In this document: positions 1-9,900 of the stretch, one piece after another
Layout of the letters: every line of letters begins with the position of its first letter
How positions within the stretch are numbered: position 1 is the first letter of the stretch
From: an uncultured Clostridia bacterium
Lineage (GTDB): Bacteria; Bacillota; Clostridia; UBA1212; UBA1255
Assembly: GCA_904420095.1 (NCBI GenBank)
Contig: CAJFUB010000041.1
Span: 1-64,000 of the forward strand
DNA length: 64,000 nt
Direction: 5' to 3'
Made by a program: the position numbers and the translations under genes
Notes under the pieces: model-generated
The model's database searches: none
What the model saw: only the letters and a program-made list of their open reading frames with translations
Told to the model about the DNA's origin: nothing

Positions 1-44
1 GACACGCTGAAAGACCACGAAATGCCGAGATATGGGTACAGAGC

Positions 45-152
45 CTGTCAATCGGGGCCTGCTCCCCTTGACCATACAACTGAATATAGACCGGCCATCT
101 GCCGGGGGCACTCAAAACTGTATGAAAACGGGTGGGAAATCCCCTGATTTTC
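45..152. other. Candidate structured RNA region at window edge
   Basis: The gene-free first 168 bases hold three consecutive potential hairpins. At about 48-75, GTCAA and GGGG pair with CCCC and TTGAC. At about 84-134, CATACA pairs with TGTATG around an inner CCGGC/GCCGG helix. At about 124-152, GAAAA pairs with TTTTC around GGG/CCC. No open frame with a ribosome site is evident. The element lies downstream of the ABC ATPase gene on the minus strand, so it could be a 3' UTR structure, a separate small RNA on either strand, or the end of a mobile element cut by the window. I do not recognise it as a known RNA family, and no T-tract shows which strand is transcribed. Confidence 0.25.
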
Positions 153-168
153 CGTCTGTGGGCTATTA

Positions 169-894
169 TTATAAAACCTTAGAAAGAAAGTCCCTCGTCC
201 GTGCGTGCTGCGGATTTCCAAACAGCTCCTCCGGCGTGTTTTGTTCGATGATCACGCCTTCGTCCATAAACAGGACGCGGTTCGCCACCTCTTTTGCAAA
301 TCCCATCTCGTGTGTTACCACAATCATCGTCATGCCTTCATCCGCCAGCTCATGCATCAGAGACAGCACCTCGCCTACCATTTCCGGATCCAGCGCGCTC
401 GTCGGTTCGTCGAACAGCATGACCTCCGGATTCATGGCAAGCGCCCGCACGATCGCAACACGCTGCTTCTGTCCGCCGGAAATCATGGAAGGATAAGCGT
501 TGACCTTGTCCGCAAGCCCGATCCGTTTCAGCAGCCGGTTCGCATTTTCCGCCGCCTCTTCCTTTGTTTGCAGCTTCAGCTTCACCGGAGCAAAAGAAAT
601 ATTTTCCAAAATCGTAAAATGAGGAAATAAATTAAAATGCTGAAAAACCATCCCCATGCTGCAGCGGATTTTATTAATATCCACGTTTGGCGCCGTAATA
701 TCCACGCCTTTAAAAAGCACCTTTCCGCTCGTCGGCGTTTCCAGAAGGTTCAGGCAACGCAGAAATGTGCTCTTTCCTGAGCCGGAAGGCCCTATCACGA
801 CAACCTTTTCATTTTTGTGAATTTTCTCGCTGATGCCGTTTAATACGATTTTTTTGCCGTCAAACGTCTTTACGAGATTTTCAGTTTCGATCAC
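169..894 (-). CDS. Polar amino acid-type ABC transporter ATP-binding protein (GlnQ family)
   Basis: Cytoplasmic ATPase of a polar-amino-acid-type ABC importer, 241 residues, the usual length. Walker A (GPSGSGKS) lies near residue 35, the ABC signature SGGQKQR is in the second half, and Walker B runs into the catalytic Glu as VMLFDEP. It is closest in feel to GlnQ/ArtP-type subunits. The start is GTG at 894, preceded by AGGAG about 11 nt upstream, and lies inside the last codons of the permease gene (14-base overlap), so the two are translationally coupled. The partner permease is the GH2-like fusion protein. No separate solute-binding protein gene is visible. The family call is firm; the substrate is unknown and, given the partner, may not be an amino acid. 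Confidence 0.93.
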   Translation of the reverse strand: MIETENLVKTFDGKKIVLNGISEKIHKNEKVVVIGPSGSGKSTFLRCLNLLETPTSGKVLFKGVDITAPNVDINKIRCSMGMVFQHFNLFPHFTILENISFAPVKLKLQTKEEAAENANRLLKRIGLADKVNAYPSMISGGQKQRVAIVRALAMNPEVMLFDEPTSALDPEMVGEVLSLMHELADEGMTMIVVTHEMGFAKEVANRVLFMDEGVIIEQNTPEELFGNPQHARTRDFLSKVL

Positions 895-2947
895 TTCTGT
901 TCAATCTCCTTTCAAACCGCTTAAATACGGCAGACAATCCGAATACGAGGATCAGATAAATCAGCGCCACGAATAAAAGCGTAAAGAACGCATCCGCCGT
1001 CCGGCTCCGAACCAATTCTCCGGCTCGCGTCAGGTCGATCACTCCGAGATATCCGATTACTGAGGTTTCCTTCAGTACCGCGATAAACTCATTGCCAAGA
1101 GCCGGCAGGATGTTTTTAAATGCCTGCGGCAGCACGATGCTCTTCATCGTCGTAACCTGCGAAAGTCCGAGCGAACGTCCCGCCTCGGTCTGTCCCTTAT
1201 CCACGGAATTGATTCCCGCCCGTATGATCTCAGAAACGTAAGCGCCAGAATTGATGCTGAAAGCAAAAATACCAATTAATACCGCTCTGTCCGAGAAAAC
1301 GAATATGACGTTATAAGTAATCAGAAGCTGCACCACGACCGGCGTGCCGCGGATCACGGTCGTATAAAATTCCGCAAGGAAATTCAGAAAACGCAGCACA
1401 GGATTTTTCTTTTTTGCAAGGATCGTCTGATGGTTCCACACCTTAACGATCGCGATCAGCATTCCGATGATGACACCGAAGCCCGTCGAGGCCACCGCCA
1501 CGAGCAGCGTATTCCCCAGGCCCTCCAGAAACAGCTTGTACCGATTGTCGCGGATAAAGGTTTTATTGATCATCTCTTTAAAATACGAGACGATTCCCTG
1601 AAAAAAGCGAACGAAGGCGTTTCCTTCCTCCTGAGGAGCTTCCTCGGCAGGCGCAGAAGCACCGGTCCCTGTGAAAATATTTTTCAGGCGCATTTTGCCG
1701 ACGCCGGAAAATGCCGGGGCGTCGCTGTACAGGCCCTCCGCCGCGCTATATAAAACGGGTACGATTACGCCGTCGGCATCGTTCTGCTTGAGTTCCTCAC
1801 ATTTCGCAGCCAGGTCTGTTTCCTGTGTCCAAAGCGCATCCTGCGCCTCTGCCCATTCCTCATTCCCATTCTGATCGACCAGCAGGATCCCCTGATACAG
1901 CGCCGTTTCCTGCCAAAGCTCCGGCAGCGCGCCGCTGCGGTAAGCGACTACGTTCCAGCCGATTTCTTTGAGCAATTCAAAAAAAGAATTGATCCATTCC
2001 CGGTTCCAGGTGTATCCCGAATTCTTCGGGTTCGCAAAAAAATCGGATACGATCAGGTCCATACCGTAACGGTATCCTTCCGTGCCGAACAGCTGTCCGC
2101 CGCGCAGGGCAAACGGCACCGTAATACGATCTCCCGAGGTAACAATCTCCGCAGTGTAAACGTATGGATTTTCCGCCGTCCAGACGTTTTTCTCGGTAAA
2201 ATCCTCGATTTCAATCCCGGAAACGTTCGCGGTAGTATTTCCCCCAGCCAGAATATCAATTCCTTCCAGAAGAAACGAGCCCTTTTCCGCACCGTCCGGA
2301 TCGTAAACGGTAATCGAAACGTCCGTTTTCACGTCTTCCTCCCGCGGATTAAATAGGCTAAGCGCAAAAGAAACCGTACCGGCCTCCGGATCCGTCTCAG
2401 AATCCACCGAAACAATCGCCGGAGCGCTGCTGAAAACCAGCTCAATCCGATCTGCAAAGCAGGCACCGAATACAGACGCGTCCGAGGTCTGTTCAAGCAG
2501 CACAATCGTATTTTCCCCCGTATGCAGCAGCGGCGCGATATTTTCCCCGGCCAGAGCACCGTTTACATAGACCGCCGCAGCTCCCTGGGATGAACCGAAA
2601 TCAAGCAGGACAACTTCTGCCGGAGGATTCGCCAGAGAAATCGTTTTCCGATACCATATACGCGTCTCCCCCTCCGGAAGCGCTGAATAAGAAGGAAGGG
2701 AAACCGTGCCGCCGGAAACAAGCGTTTCCGGAACCGATTGGGGAATTTCCCCGCCAGACGCATCGTCCGTAAAAGATTCCCATTCTCCTGCCAGCGAAAC
2801 TGTCTCTCTGGTATTTCCCACAATCACGGAGGATTGACCGCCGTCTTCTGCAGCGGAAAAGGAGCCGCAGCAAAGAGCGGCAAGACAGAGCGTTAAAATT
2901 AAAATTCTGCCCGGTAAGCAGAGCGTATTATTTCTTGTGTGTTTCAT
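881..2947 (-). CDS. ABC transporter permease (HisM/GlnP type) with N-terminal GH2-like extracellular half
   Basis: 688 residues in one uninterrupted frame. Residues 1-33 are a signal peptide or signal anchor. Residues about 40-165 resemble the GH2 N-terminal jelly roll ([30 protein letters not shown]). An Ig-like GH2 middle domain ends near 260 with [11 protein letters not shown]. Residues about 275-360 resemble the first strands of a GH2 barrel ([24 protein letters not shown]), but the barrel stops there and no nucleophile segment exists. An Ala/Glu/Pro linker (about 425-440) leads to a polar amino acid permease (about 465-688) with the EAA loop near 570-594 (AGRSLGLS). In known GlnP proteins this N-terminal place is taken by an SBP_bac_3 domain. 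The ATG at 2947 overlaps the stop of the upstream GH2 gene by one base; a TTG one codon earlier is less likely. The extracellular half is probably a ligand-binding, non-catalytic domain (inference). Confidence 0.85.
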   Translation of the reverse strand: MKHTRNNTLCLPGRILILTLCLAALCCGSFSAAEDGGQSSVIVGNTRETVSLAGEWESFTDDASGGEIPQSVPETLVSGGTVSLPSYSALPEGETRIWYRKTISLANPPAEVVLLDFGSSQGAAAVYVNGALAGENIAPLLHTGENTIVLLEQTSDASVFGACFADRIELVFSSAPAIVSVDSETDPEAGTVSFALSLFNPREEDVKTDVSITVYDPDGAEKGSFLLEGIDILAGGNTTANVSGIEIEDFTEKNVWTAENPYVYTAEIVTSGDRITVPFALRGGQLFGTEGYRYGMDLIVSDFFANPKNSGYTWNREWINSFFELLKEIGWNVVAYRSGALPELWQETALYQGILLVDQNGNEEWAEAQDALWTQETDLAAKCEELKQNDADGVIVPVLYSAAEGLYSDAPAFSGVGKMRLKNIFTGTGASAPAEEAPQEEGNAFVRFFQGIVSYFKEMINKTFIRDNRYKLFLEGLGNTLLVAVASTGFGVIIGMLIAIVKVWNHQTILAKKKNPVLRFLNFLAEFYTTVIRGTPVVVQLLITYNVIFVFSDRAVLIGIFAFSINSGAYVSEIIRAGINSVDKGQTEAGRSLGLSQVTTMKSIVLPQAFKNILPALGNEFIAVLKETSVIGYLGVIDLTRAGELVRSRTADAFFTLLFVALIYLILVFGLSAVFKRFERRLNRSDRN

Positions 2948-5286
2948 CAAAAGCCCTCAAATTCGTCAAAGCCGCATTTCTCCAGCGCTTTCAGGTAAGC
3001 GTCGTAGTCGATATCTATAATGTTCGTAAAATAATGGTTGCGATGCGTCCTGCCCTCCTTCTGCCATTCGATCAGGTAGAAGTTCTTCTCACCGTCTTTC
3101 AGCTTCAGCTCTCCGATCCGCGTCGACGCGTCAGCCGGAAGCAGCGCTTCCCCTTCCAGCACGAGCCTTCCGTCCTCCGTAATGTTTTTCACGGCAAAAG
3201 AAATCTCGGCGTCCGCTGTCGTATCGTTCACGCCGTACAGCGGCAGGAAGCCGTTCTCCGGTTCCCGGAACATCAGGCATACGGGATTCTGAGACCGTTT
3301 AATAAAATGGTACGCAAGCTTTTTCGTGAAATAATAGTCTACGATCGCATCCGAAATCTGCGGCCAGCCGTCTAAAAGATTCCACCAGATAATGCCGGTC
3401 CTTCTCCATTTTGAAGCCCGGAAGCGTTCAATGAAGAATTTCTTTGCTTCCGCCTGCGAAATCTGGCTTTGCTTTGCAAAGTTCTCCAGATCCTGCGCCT
3501 CCGTTTTACCGAACAGCGTCTTTACCTGGTTTGCCATCAGCCGGATTCTGTAAGAATATGCGACGTCCGGAAGCAGCTCCATGCAGGCGGCATGCACCTG
3601 CCATTCGTCCTTGGAAAGGCCGTTTTCCTTAAAGCACGGCCAAAGCTCTTCCTTCGAAAGGAATTTTTTCAGAGACTCCGGAGACGGGCAGCCATGATAA
3701 CCCGTTTCACTTGCAAAATGGCATACGGTCGTATTATAGTACGGCCCCTTGAAATAATCGCGCGGGCCCCACAGATGATCTTCGGACGTCGGTTTTCCTC
3801 CGACATAAGATTCTTCGGTAATATAGGGAGAGCTCGGGAGGTATGGGCGGGTAAAGTCATATGCCTCGCAGGCTCTTGCCAGCACTTCGCGCGTTACGAT
3901 ATTTTTATCCGGGTTTCTGCGAATGCCGCCCCAGTCCTGATACGCGTAGTCGCCCTCGTTGTCTCCGGCCCACAGCACAAGGGACGCATGGTTGCGCAAG
4001 CGCCTGATAATATGCTTCGCTTCGGTCTCCAGCATTTCGAAAAACTTACGTTCCTGCGGATATACAGCGCAGCCCATGGCAAAATCCTGCCACACCATGA
4101 TCCCGTGCCGGTCACAGAAATCAAAGAAGAAATCATCCTCATAAACATTGCCGCCCCAGCAGCGCGTGATATTGCAGCCCAGGTCGTCCAGCATCTCAAG
4201 CGCTTTCGGAAGCCTGTTAATATCATTGGAATGAAACGCGTCTACCGGAACCCAGTTCGATCCCATGGCAAATACTTTCTTGCCGTTGATCTTAAAGCAG
4301 AACTCGCCGTGGCCTTCCTCGTCCGTGACGTTTGTCCGATCGAGCTCTACGGTCCGTACGCCGAAATTCACCGTATATGTATCGCACAGCTCGTCTTGAT
4401 AATATAAATTCACTTTCGTTTCATAAAGATTTGGTTCTCCTGCGTTTTTCGGCCACCAATATTTGCAGTTCTGGATCCAAAAACGGAAATGGCCCTCCGT
4501 ATGCCAAAGCCTCTTTTTGAAGTAGAATCGGCTTTCCCCGCAGATCCCTTCCACTTCCAGAGAATACTCCTTCAAAAGGTCTCTTGAGACGTCCACGTGG
4601 AAAAAAATGGATGCGGCGGCAGAGCGCCCCGCAGGATCGATACCGGTCGTGTACAGAAACGCATCGTCAATGCGGTCGGCCTTCCTGCGCAGAATGGAAA
4701 CGGGCTTCCAGATCCCGCACGATACGATCCGGGGCATGATATCCCATCCGAACATATGCGGCGCCTTGCGAAGATAAAGCGAATCATACGCATATTCCTG
4801 TGCATTGCTCGACGGCGGCAGGCGGAAATCCCTTGCGGCAATGGAAGCCGGCCAGATATGGACCACCAGCTCGTTTCTGCCGTTCTTCAAATCAGGAAGC
4901 TCGATTTCGTAAGAAAGATACATATTGTCGGTGTGGCGCACCAAAGCGCCGTTCACGTAAATGTCCGCGATGGTGTCGATTCCTTCAAATTTTATGTACT
5001 CCGTGCCGTCCGGATCGCTGAGGTCAAATTCGTTGTAATACCATACATGCCGATTTTCGAGGTCCTGCATTGCCAGAGGGTTAAGTCCGAAAAACGGATC
5101 CCCGATGACATTGGCATGATAAAGGTCAAGCTCAAAATTTCCGGGAACGCTCGCAGGAATCTCGGGCAGCTTTTTTTCTTTCAGCGACGCAACGTCCCGG
5201 ATCTTATCCGCGTATTCCCGGCAGATATAATTTTCCTCGTAAGCGATCCGCCAGCCGCTTCCGAGCGTTAAAATGGTTTTGTCCAT
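2947..5286 (-). CDS. Glycoside hydrolase family 2, beta-mannosidase-like
   Basis: 779 residues with no signal peptide, so probably cytosolic. It has an N-terminal sugar-binding jelly roll (DIYVNGALVRHTDNMY), an Ig-like domain, and a TIM barrel with a mannosidase-like NITRCWGGNVYEDDFFFDFCD segment. The likely acid/base is Glu444 in WAGDNE and the likely nucleophile is Glu527 in FASETGYHG. The spacing and the 'WGG.YE' motif favour beta-mannosidase-type GH2 over beta-galactosidase or glucuronidase. The stop codon overlaps the start of the GH2-like permease (TGATG), which implies translational coupling, so the enzyme probably hydrolyses a glycoside brought in by that transporter (inference). Both catalytic Glu are present, so the enzyme is likely active. 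Exact substrate specificity cannot be read from sequence. Confidence 0.88.
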   Translation of the reverse strand: MDKTILTLGSGWRIAYEENYICREYADKIRDVASLKEKKLPEIPASVPGNFELDLYHANVIGDPFFGLNPLAMQDLENRHVWYYNEFDLSDPDGTEYIKFEGIDTIADIYVNGALVRHTDNMYLSYEIELPDLKNGRNELVVHIWPASIAARDFRLPPSSNAQEYAYDSLYLRKAPHMFGWDIMPRIVSCGIWKPVSILRRKADRIDDAFLYTTGIDPAGRSAAASIFFHVDVSRDLLKEYSLEVEGICGESRFYFKKRLWHTEGHFRFWIQNCKYWWPKNAGEPNLYETKVNLYYQDELCDTYTVNFGVRTVELDRTNVTDEEGHGEFCFKINGKKVFAMGSNWVPVDAFHSNDINRLPKALEMLDDLGCNITRCWGGNVYEDDFFFDFCDRHGIMVWQDFAMGCAVYPQERKFFEMLETEAKHIIRRLRNHASLVLWAGDNEGDYAYQDWGGIRRNPDKNIVTREVLARACEAYDFTRPYLPSSPYITEESYVGGKPTSEDHLWGPRDYFKGPYYNTTVCHFASETGYHGCPSPESLKKFLSKEELWPCFKENGLSKDEWQVHAACMELLPDVAYSYRIRLMANQVKTLFGKTEAQDLENFAKQSQISQAEAKKFFIERFRASKWRRTGIIWWNLLDGWPQISDAIVDYYFTKKLAYHFIKRSQNPVCLMFREPENGFLPLYGVNDTTADAEISFAVKNITEDGRLVLEGEALLPADASTRIGELKLKDGEKNFYLIEWQKEGRTHRNHYFTNIIDIDYDAYLKALEKCGFDEFEGF

Positions 5287-5344
5287 AAATGCACCCCTTA
5301 ATTTTCGTCATAATCCAAAAGCATACCGTGAAATTATATATGAA

Positions 5345-6046
5345 TCACTTTTTAAATACAATATCCTTTTCCGGCATAAAAAGCGGGATTCCCAGATTTT
5401 CCAAAAAATCGCACATTTGCTTTACGCGCTCCTTCCGGTATTCGCCGAGTCTGTGGCTGTCAAATCCTACGCTGAGACAAACGCCTGCGTTCTTCACGAG
5501 CTTCTGCTGCTCCCTGCTGTTCAGAAAGGCCTGAACGTACGAATGCTCCCTGTAGCCATGAACGGAATCGTAGTTGACGTTCATCTCCCAGAAAATTCCG
5601 TTTTCCGCCAGCCCGGCAAAATATGCTTCCGGATCTGATCCTTTGCGTTCCAGATAAGAAAACAGATCCGTATGTGCGATCCCTGTTGGACAGCCGCAGC
5701 GCTTGGAAAACGATATGATATTTTCCCCGCCGACGCAGCTGTCCGGCCTGTCGATATGTTCTACAAGGCAATAGTCGAAATAGGAAATATCCTCTCCCGG
5801 CGCAAGGCAAAGACCGTTTACCGTGGCGATTTCAATTCCTCGGAAAAGGCGGATTTTTCCGCTGTATTTCTGCTGAAGCTCTGTCAGAAGGCTGAAGTAG
5901 CTGCGTTTTTTATCGCCGATTCCGTAGTTGTGATCCGATATGCCGAACACGTCGATTCCGGATTCAATGGCTTTCAAAATCAGAAGCTCAGGATCATCCG
6001 CGCCGCAGGCAGAAAAATACGTATGTGAATGCAGGTCCTGTGTCAT
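5345..6046 (-). CDS. PHP-domain metal-dependent phosphoesterase-like protein
   Basis: 233 residues with the PHP-fold metal ligands in order: DLHSH at residues 4-8, SDHN near 38, a Glu in FRGIEIAT near 70, GIAHTD near 120, and GFDSHR near 195. These suggest a trinuclear metal site and hydrolysis of a phosphate ester, as in histidinol phosphatase HisK or YcdX-like proteins. The true substrate is unknown. It lies 14 bases downstream of ftsY and 58 bases upstream of the GH2 gene, in the same direction, so it may be cotranscribed with either. There are no membrane segments. Confidence 0.85.
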   Translation of the reverse strand: MTQDLHSHTYFSACGADDPELLILKAIESGIDVFGISDHNYGIGDKKRSYFSLLTELQQKYSGKIRLFRGIEIATVNGLCLAPGEDISYFDYCLVEHIDRPDSCVGGENIISFSKRCGCPTGIAHTDLFSYLERKGSDPEAYFAGLAENGIFWEMNVNYDSVHGYREHSYVQAFLNSREQQKLVKNAGVCLSVGFDSHRLGEYRKERVKQMCDFLENLGIPLFMPEKDIVFKK

Positions 6047-6060
6047 AGGCTTTCTCCCGC

Positions 6061-6969
6061 TTATTCAAACAGCGCTCTTACATAGTCCTCCGGTGAAAAG
6101 GGATGCATATCCTCGATGCCTTCTCCTACGCCGACCAGACGGACCGGAATGTTCAGTTCATTGCAAATGGAGACGATAATGCCGCCTTTAGAGGAGCCGT
6201 CCAGCTTTGTAAGGACGATTCCGGTCAGCTCCGCCACCTCGGAAAATGCCTTGGCCTGATTTACCGCGTTCTGTCCCGTCGTGGAGTCCAGTACAAGAAA
6301 TGTTTCACGCCGAACGTCCGGCAGCTCTCTGGCCACGATGCGCGCCATCTTCGCAAGCTCATCCATAAGATTTTTCTTGTTGTGGAGCCGTCCCGCCGTA
6401 TCACAGATCAAAACGTCAGCGCCTCTGGCCTTTGCGGCTCTGCAGGCGTCAAACAATACTGCCGCGGGATCCGCGCCCTCTGCCTGCCGGATCAGCTCCG
6501 CCCCGGAGCGTTCTGCCCAGATTGCAAGCTGATCGCCCGCCGCCGCACGAAACGTATCGCCTGCCGCAAGAAGCACCTTTTTCCCTGCGTTCCTGTACAG
6601 ATGGGCAATTTTACCGATGGATGTCGTTTTCCCGACGCCATTTACGCCGATCACCGTAATAACTGCAGGCACGTCGTCCAAATCAAGGCCGCGCGCTCCG
6701 ATATCGAGCAGACCGGCAATAATCTCCTGCAGCTCGGAGCGGATCTGCGAGGCCTCCGTAAGCTTCTTCGTTTTTACAGATTCCCGCAGCTTTTTCAGGA
6801 TTTCTTCCGTCGTCTGCACGCCGAAGTCGGACGAGATCAGCACATCTTCCAATTCCTCAAAAAGCGCCTCGTCAATTTTTCCGAATCCCGCGAGAATCGT
6901 ATCAACCGTTCCCAGAAAGCTATCCTTTGTTTTCTTAAGCCCGCTTTTCAGCTTATCGAAAAATCCCAT
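6061..6969 (-). CDS. ftsY: Signal recognition particle receptor FtsY
   Basis: SRP receptor GTPase that docks ribosome-SRP complexes at the membrane for co-translational insertion. It has 302 residues: a short N domain without the long acidic A domain of proteobacteria, then the G domain with GVNGVGKTTSIGK (P-loop), DTAGRLHNKKNLMDEL, and TKLDGSSKGG. I chose the ATG at 6969 (MGFFDKLKSG) because AAAGGAG sits 9 bases before it. An ATG three codons earlier abuts the ribosome site and would be poorly placed. It follows smc by 27 bases, the conserved Firmicutes smc-ftsY pairing, although ffh is not next. Confidence 0.97.
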   Translation of the reverse strand: MGFFDKLKSGLKKTKDSFLGTVDTILAGFGKIDEALFEELEDVLISSDFGVQTTEEILKKLRESVKTKKLTEASQIRSELQEIIAGLLDIGARGLDLDDVPAVITVIGVNGVGKTTSIGKIAHLYRNAGKKVLLAAGDTFRAAAGDQLAIWAERSGAELIRQAEGADPAAVLFDACRAAKARGADVLICDTAGRLHNKKNLMDELAKMARIVARELPDVRRETFLVLDSTTGQNAVNQAKAFSEVAELTGIVLTKLDGSSKGGIIVSICNELNIPVRLVGVGEGIEDMHPFSPEDYVRALFE

Positions 6970-6996
6970 AGCCGGCATCTCCTTTCCCTATTCCGC

Positions 6997-9900
6997 TTAT
7001 GAATCCATTCTCAGTGATATTACTTTCGAAATTCCCTTTTCTTCCATCGTTACGCCGTAAAGAGAGCCGGCGTTTTCCATCGTGCCTTTCCGATGGGTAA
7101 TCAGAATAAACTGCGTGCCTCCATCGATTTGACGCAAATATTCCGAAAGCCTGTATACGTTGGCGTCATCCAGCGCCGCTTCGATTTCGTCCAAAAGGCA
7201 GAACGGGGACGGATGCATTTTCAAAATTCCAAACAGCAGTGCAATTGCGGTCAGCGCGCGCTCTCCGCCGGAAAGCAAAAGCATATTCTGGAGTTTTTTC
7301 CCGGGAGGCTGCGCCTGAATTTCGATTCCGCATTCCAGGATATCCTGCGTTTCATCCAGAACAATGTCTGCCTTCCCGCCGCCGAACAGCTGTCGAAAAA
7401 CCTCTTTAAAATTTTCACGGATCAGACGGAACTGCTCCGAGAACTGGCGGCGCATGACGGCGTTCAGATCCGAAATAACTTTTTGAAGCTTTGCTTTTGC
7501 TTCGCCGAGGTCCTCCATCTGGGCGGAAAGAAACGTGTAGCGCTCTTTTGTGCTTTCGTATTCCTCCACGGCATTGACGTTTACCGCGCCGAGCGCCTTT
7601 ATACTGGTTTTCAGCTCTTTAATGCGGCGGGATGCTTCCGTATAATTTTCCGTACGTTTTCCTCCCGTCAGCTCCTTTGCCGCAGAATACGCCAGCTCGT
7701 ATTCTTCCCACAATCTGTTTTTATTTGCGTTGATCTCGCTTTCTTCCCGTACCTTTTTGATTTCCGCCTGATTCAGATGATCCGTACAGCGCGCAATCTG
7801 CTCGCTGATTTCCGTAATTCTGCCGAGCATTCCGCCGAGCTCCGCGTCAATTTCCCGTTTCATTTCTTCGTAATTTCTCTGCGTTTCGGCTTCCGCCTGC
7901 CGTTCATCGGAAATGCCGGCAATGGAAATTTCATTCTCTGTATTGCTGTTTTCAAGCTGGCGGACCGCTGTTTCGCAGTCCTGGATCTGTAGGCTGCAAT
8001 ATTCGATTTGTTCCTTCCCCTCAGAGAGGGAAAGCTCGTATCGTTTTCGATCCTCCTCTGCCTTTTGGAGCCGGGCGCGGAGATCGGCTTCTTTAACTCT
8101 CCGCTCCATCAGACTCTGGTTTTTTGCTTCCAGGAACCGTTCTGCTTCTTCTCTGCGAAGGTCCGCCAGACGCAGCCGTTCTTCCGCCTTGGACTGCTCC
8201 TCTGCGAGCTGCGCCTGTGTTTCTTCTGCCGATTCAATCGCGCGCCGCGCATCCAGCATATTGCTGATCTGGAGCTTCAGCTCCGCTACAAGTCGTTCCC
8301 TGCGCGCCGTTTCGCCGGCCTGCCGGTCTCGCATTGCCGTGCATTTTGCCGTCCATTGAGAAAGTGAAACCTCCAAGGCACGCATTTCCTTCATGAGCGC
8401 TTCGCGTTCTTTTTCGATTCCTTGCGCAGACGTCTGATAGGAATCGACCGTTTTGCGGATGCGTGTGAGTAAAGCGCCGTTTTCCGCCACTGCTTTCTCC
8501 AGCTCTGGAATTTCTCTCGTTCTGGAAAGCGTTCCGGCGGAGGCGCGTCCTTTTTCTGTGCTGCCTCCTGTAATCGCTCCCGAGGTTCGCAGGATATCTC
8601 CGTCCAGTGTAACGCACATGACGGCGTAACGCGTTCTGCCCGCAAAGAGCAGCGCATGATCGAGACGATCGAAGACGGCGGCGCGTCCGAGCAGGCTCTC
8701 GACCGCTTTTTTGTATTTTCCGTCGAATTGCACAAGTCCGGAGGCCGTGCCCAGGAAGCCTTCCGCTCGTTCCAGCATGCGGACTGTTTCCGGATCGAGC
8801 GGCCGGCCGTTTACCGCAGTCAGCGGCAGAAACGTCGCTCTGCCGTATCTTCCCTTTTTCAGATATTCGATCGCCTTTTGGGCGTCTTCCTCCGTCTCGG
8901 TCACAATGTTTTGGTATGCCTGACCAAGCGCCGTTTCAATTGCGGTTTCATATTCTGCCGGGACGCGCAGAATCTGCGCTACGGCGCCGCAAATGCCTCT
9001 TCCAAAGTCCGGATTCGATTTACACAGCGACAAAACCTTCTTAACGCTGTAGGCGTATCCCTCGTAATCTGCCTCCATTTCCCGGATTGCTTTGAGGCGC
9101 GCCGTATCTCCCTGAAGACGCGCGGATAAGGCAGAGGCACGCTCCGATTCTTTTTTTTCTCCGCTTTTTGCCGTCTCCAGCGCTTCCGTTTTATTTTTAT
9201 AAAGCTGTTTGGCATCCTCAAGGGATTCCTCTGTTTTCTGCCGGTTTTCCTCCGCCGCTTCGATTTCCTCCGCCGCAATGGCAGTGCTGGAATCCAGAAC
9301 GGCCAGCTCTTCCTCAATGGCGTTTTTTCTGTCGGTGATCATTTCGATTTGCTTCTGATACGATTCGGCGGCGCTGCGCGTGTTTCCCTGCTGCAGCTTG
9401 ATTTCCAGAATCGCCTCTGATGCGGCGGAAACCTCTTTTCGGATTTCTTCGGAGGCCTTGAAATCGGCGCGATATTCCTCCTGCAGCGCTTCCATCTCTG
9501 CGAGCTCTGCCTCCAGCGTTTTCTGCGCCTCCGAACGTTCCCGCTCCGTTTCCTCGATGCGAAGCTCGTACGCTCCGTTCCTTTGCTTCTGCTGCTCTCG
9601 TTCGGCGGTCAGTCTGTTTTTATTTTCCTCGGCGCTTTTAATCTTTTCCCGATTGATTTCCATTTCGCTTTTCAGACGCTCGATCTTTTTTTCCAGCGCA
9701 TACGATTTTTCTTTGCTGGCGTTGATCAGGCCGGAAAGCAGTCCTGCTTTTTCCGTTTTTTCTGAATTTTCGCGCCGGATGCGTTCCAATGATTTTTCGG
9801 CTTCGGTTCTGTCCTGCGTTAAAATTTCAATGTCATCGATGATTTTTTTCAGGCGCTCTTCCGCAAAATCGATTCCATCCACGAGCACGCCGACCTCAAT

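Noticed and set aside
2053-2873. Several Arg-rich frames of 76-90 codons within the permease fusion gene
   Set aside because: They are alternate-frame shadows; the 688-codon frame is continuous and shows conserved family motifs along its length, so no frameshift is needed to explain the fusion.
3469-4407. 312-codon plus-strand frame opposite the GH2 gene
   Set aside because: Covered by the well-supported GH2 coding sequence, with no initiation signal.
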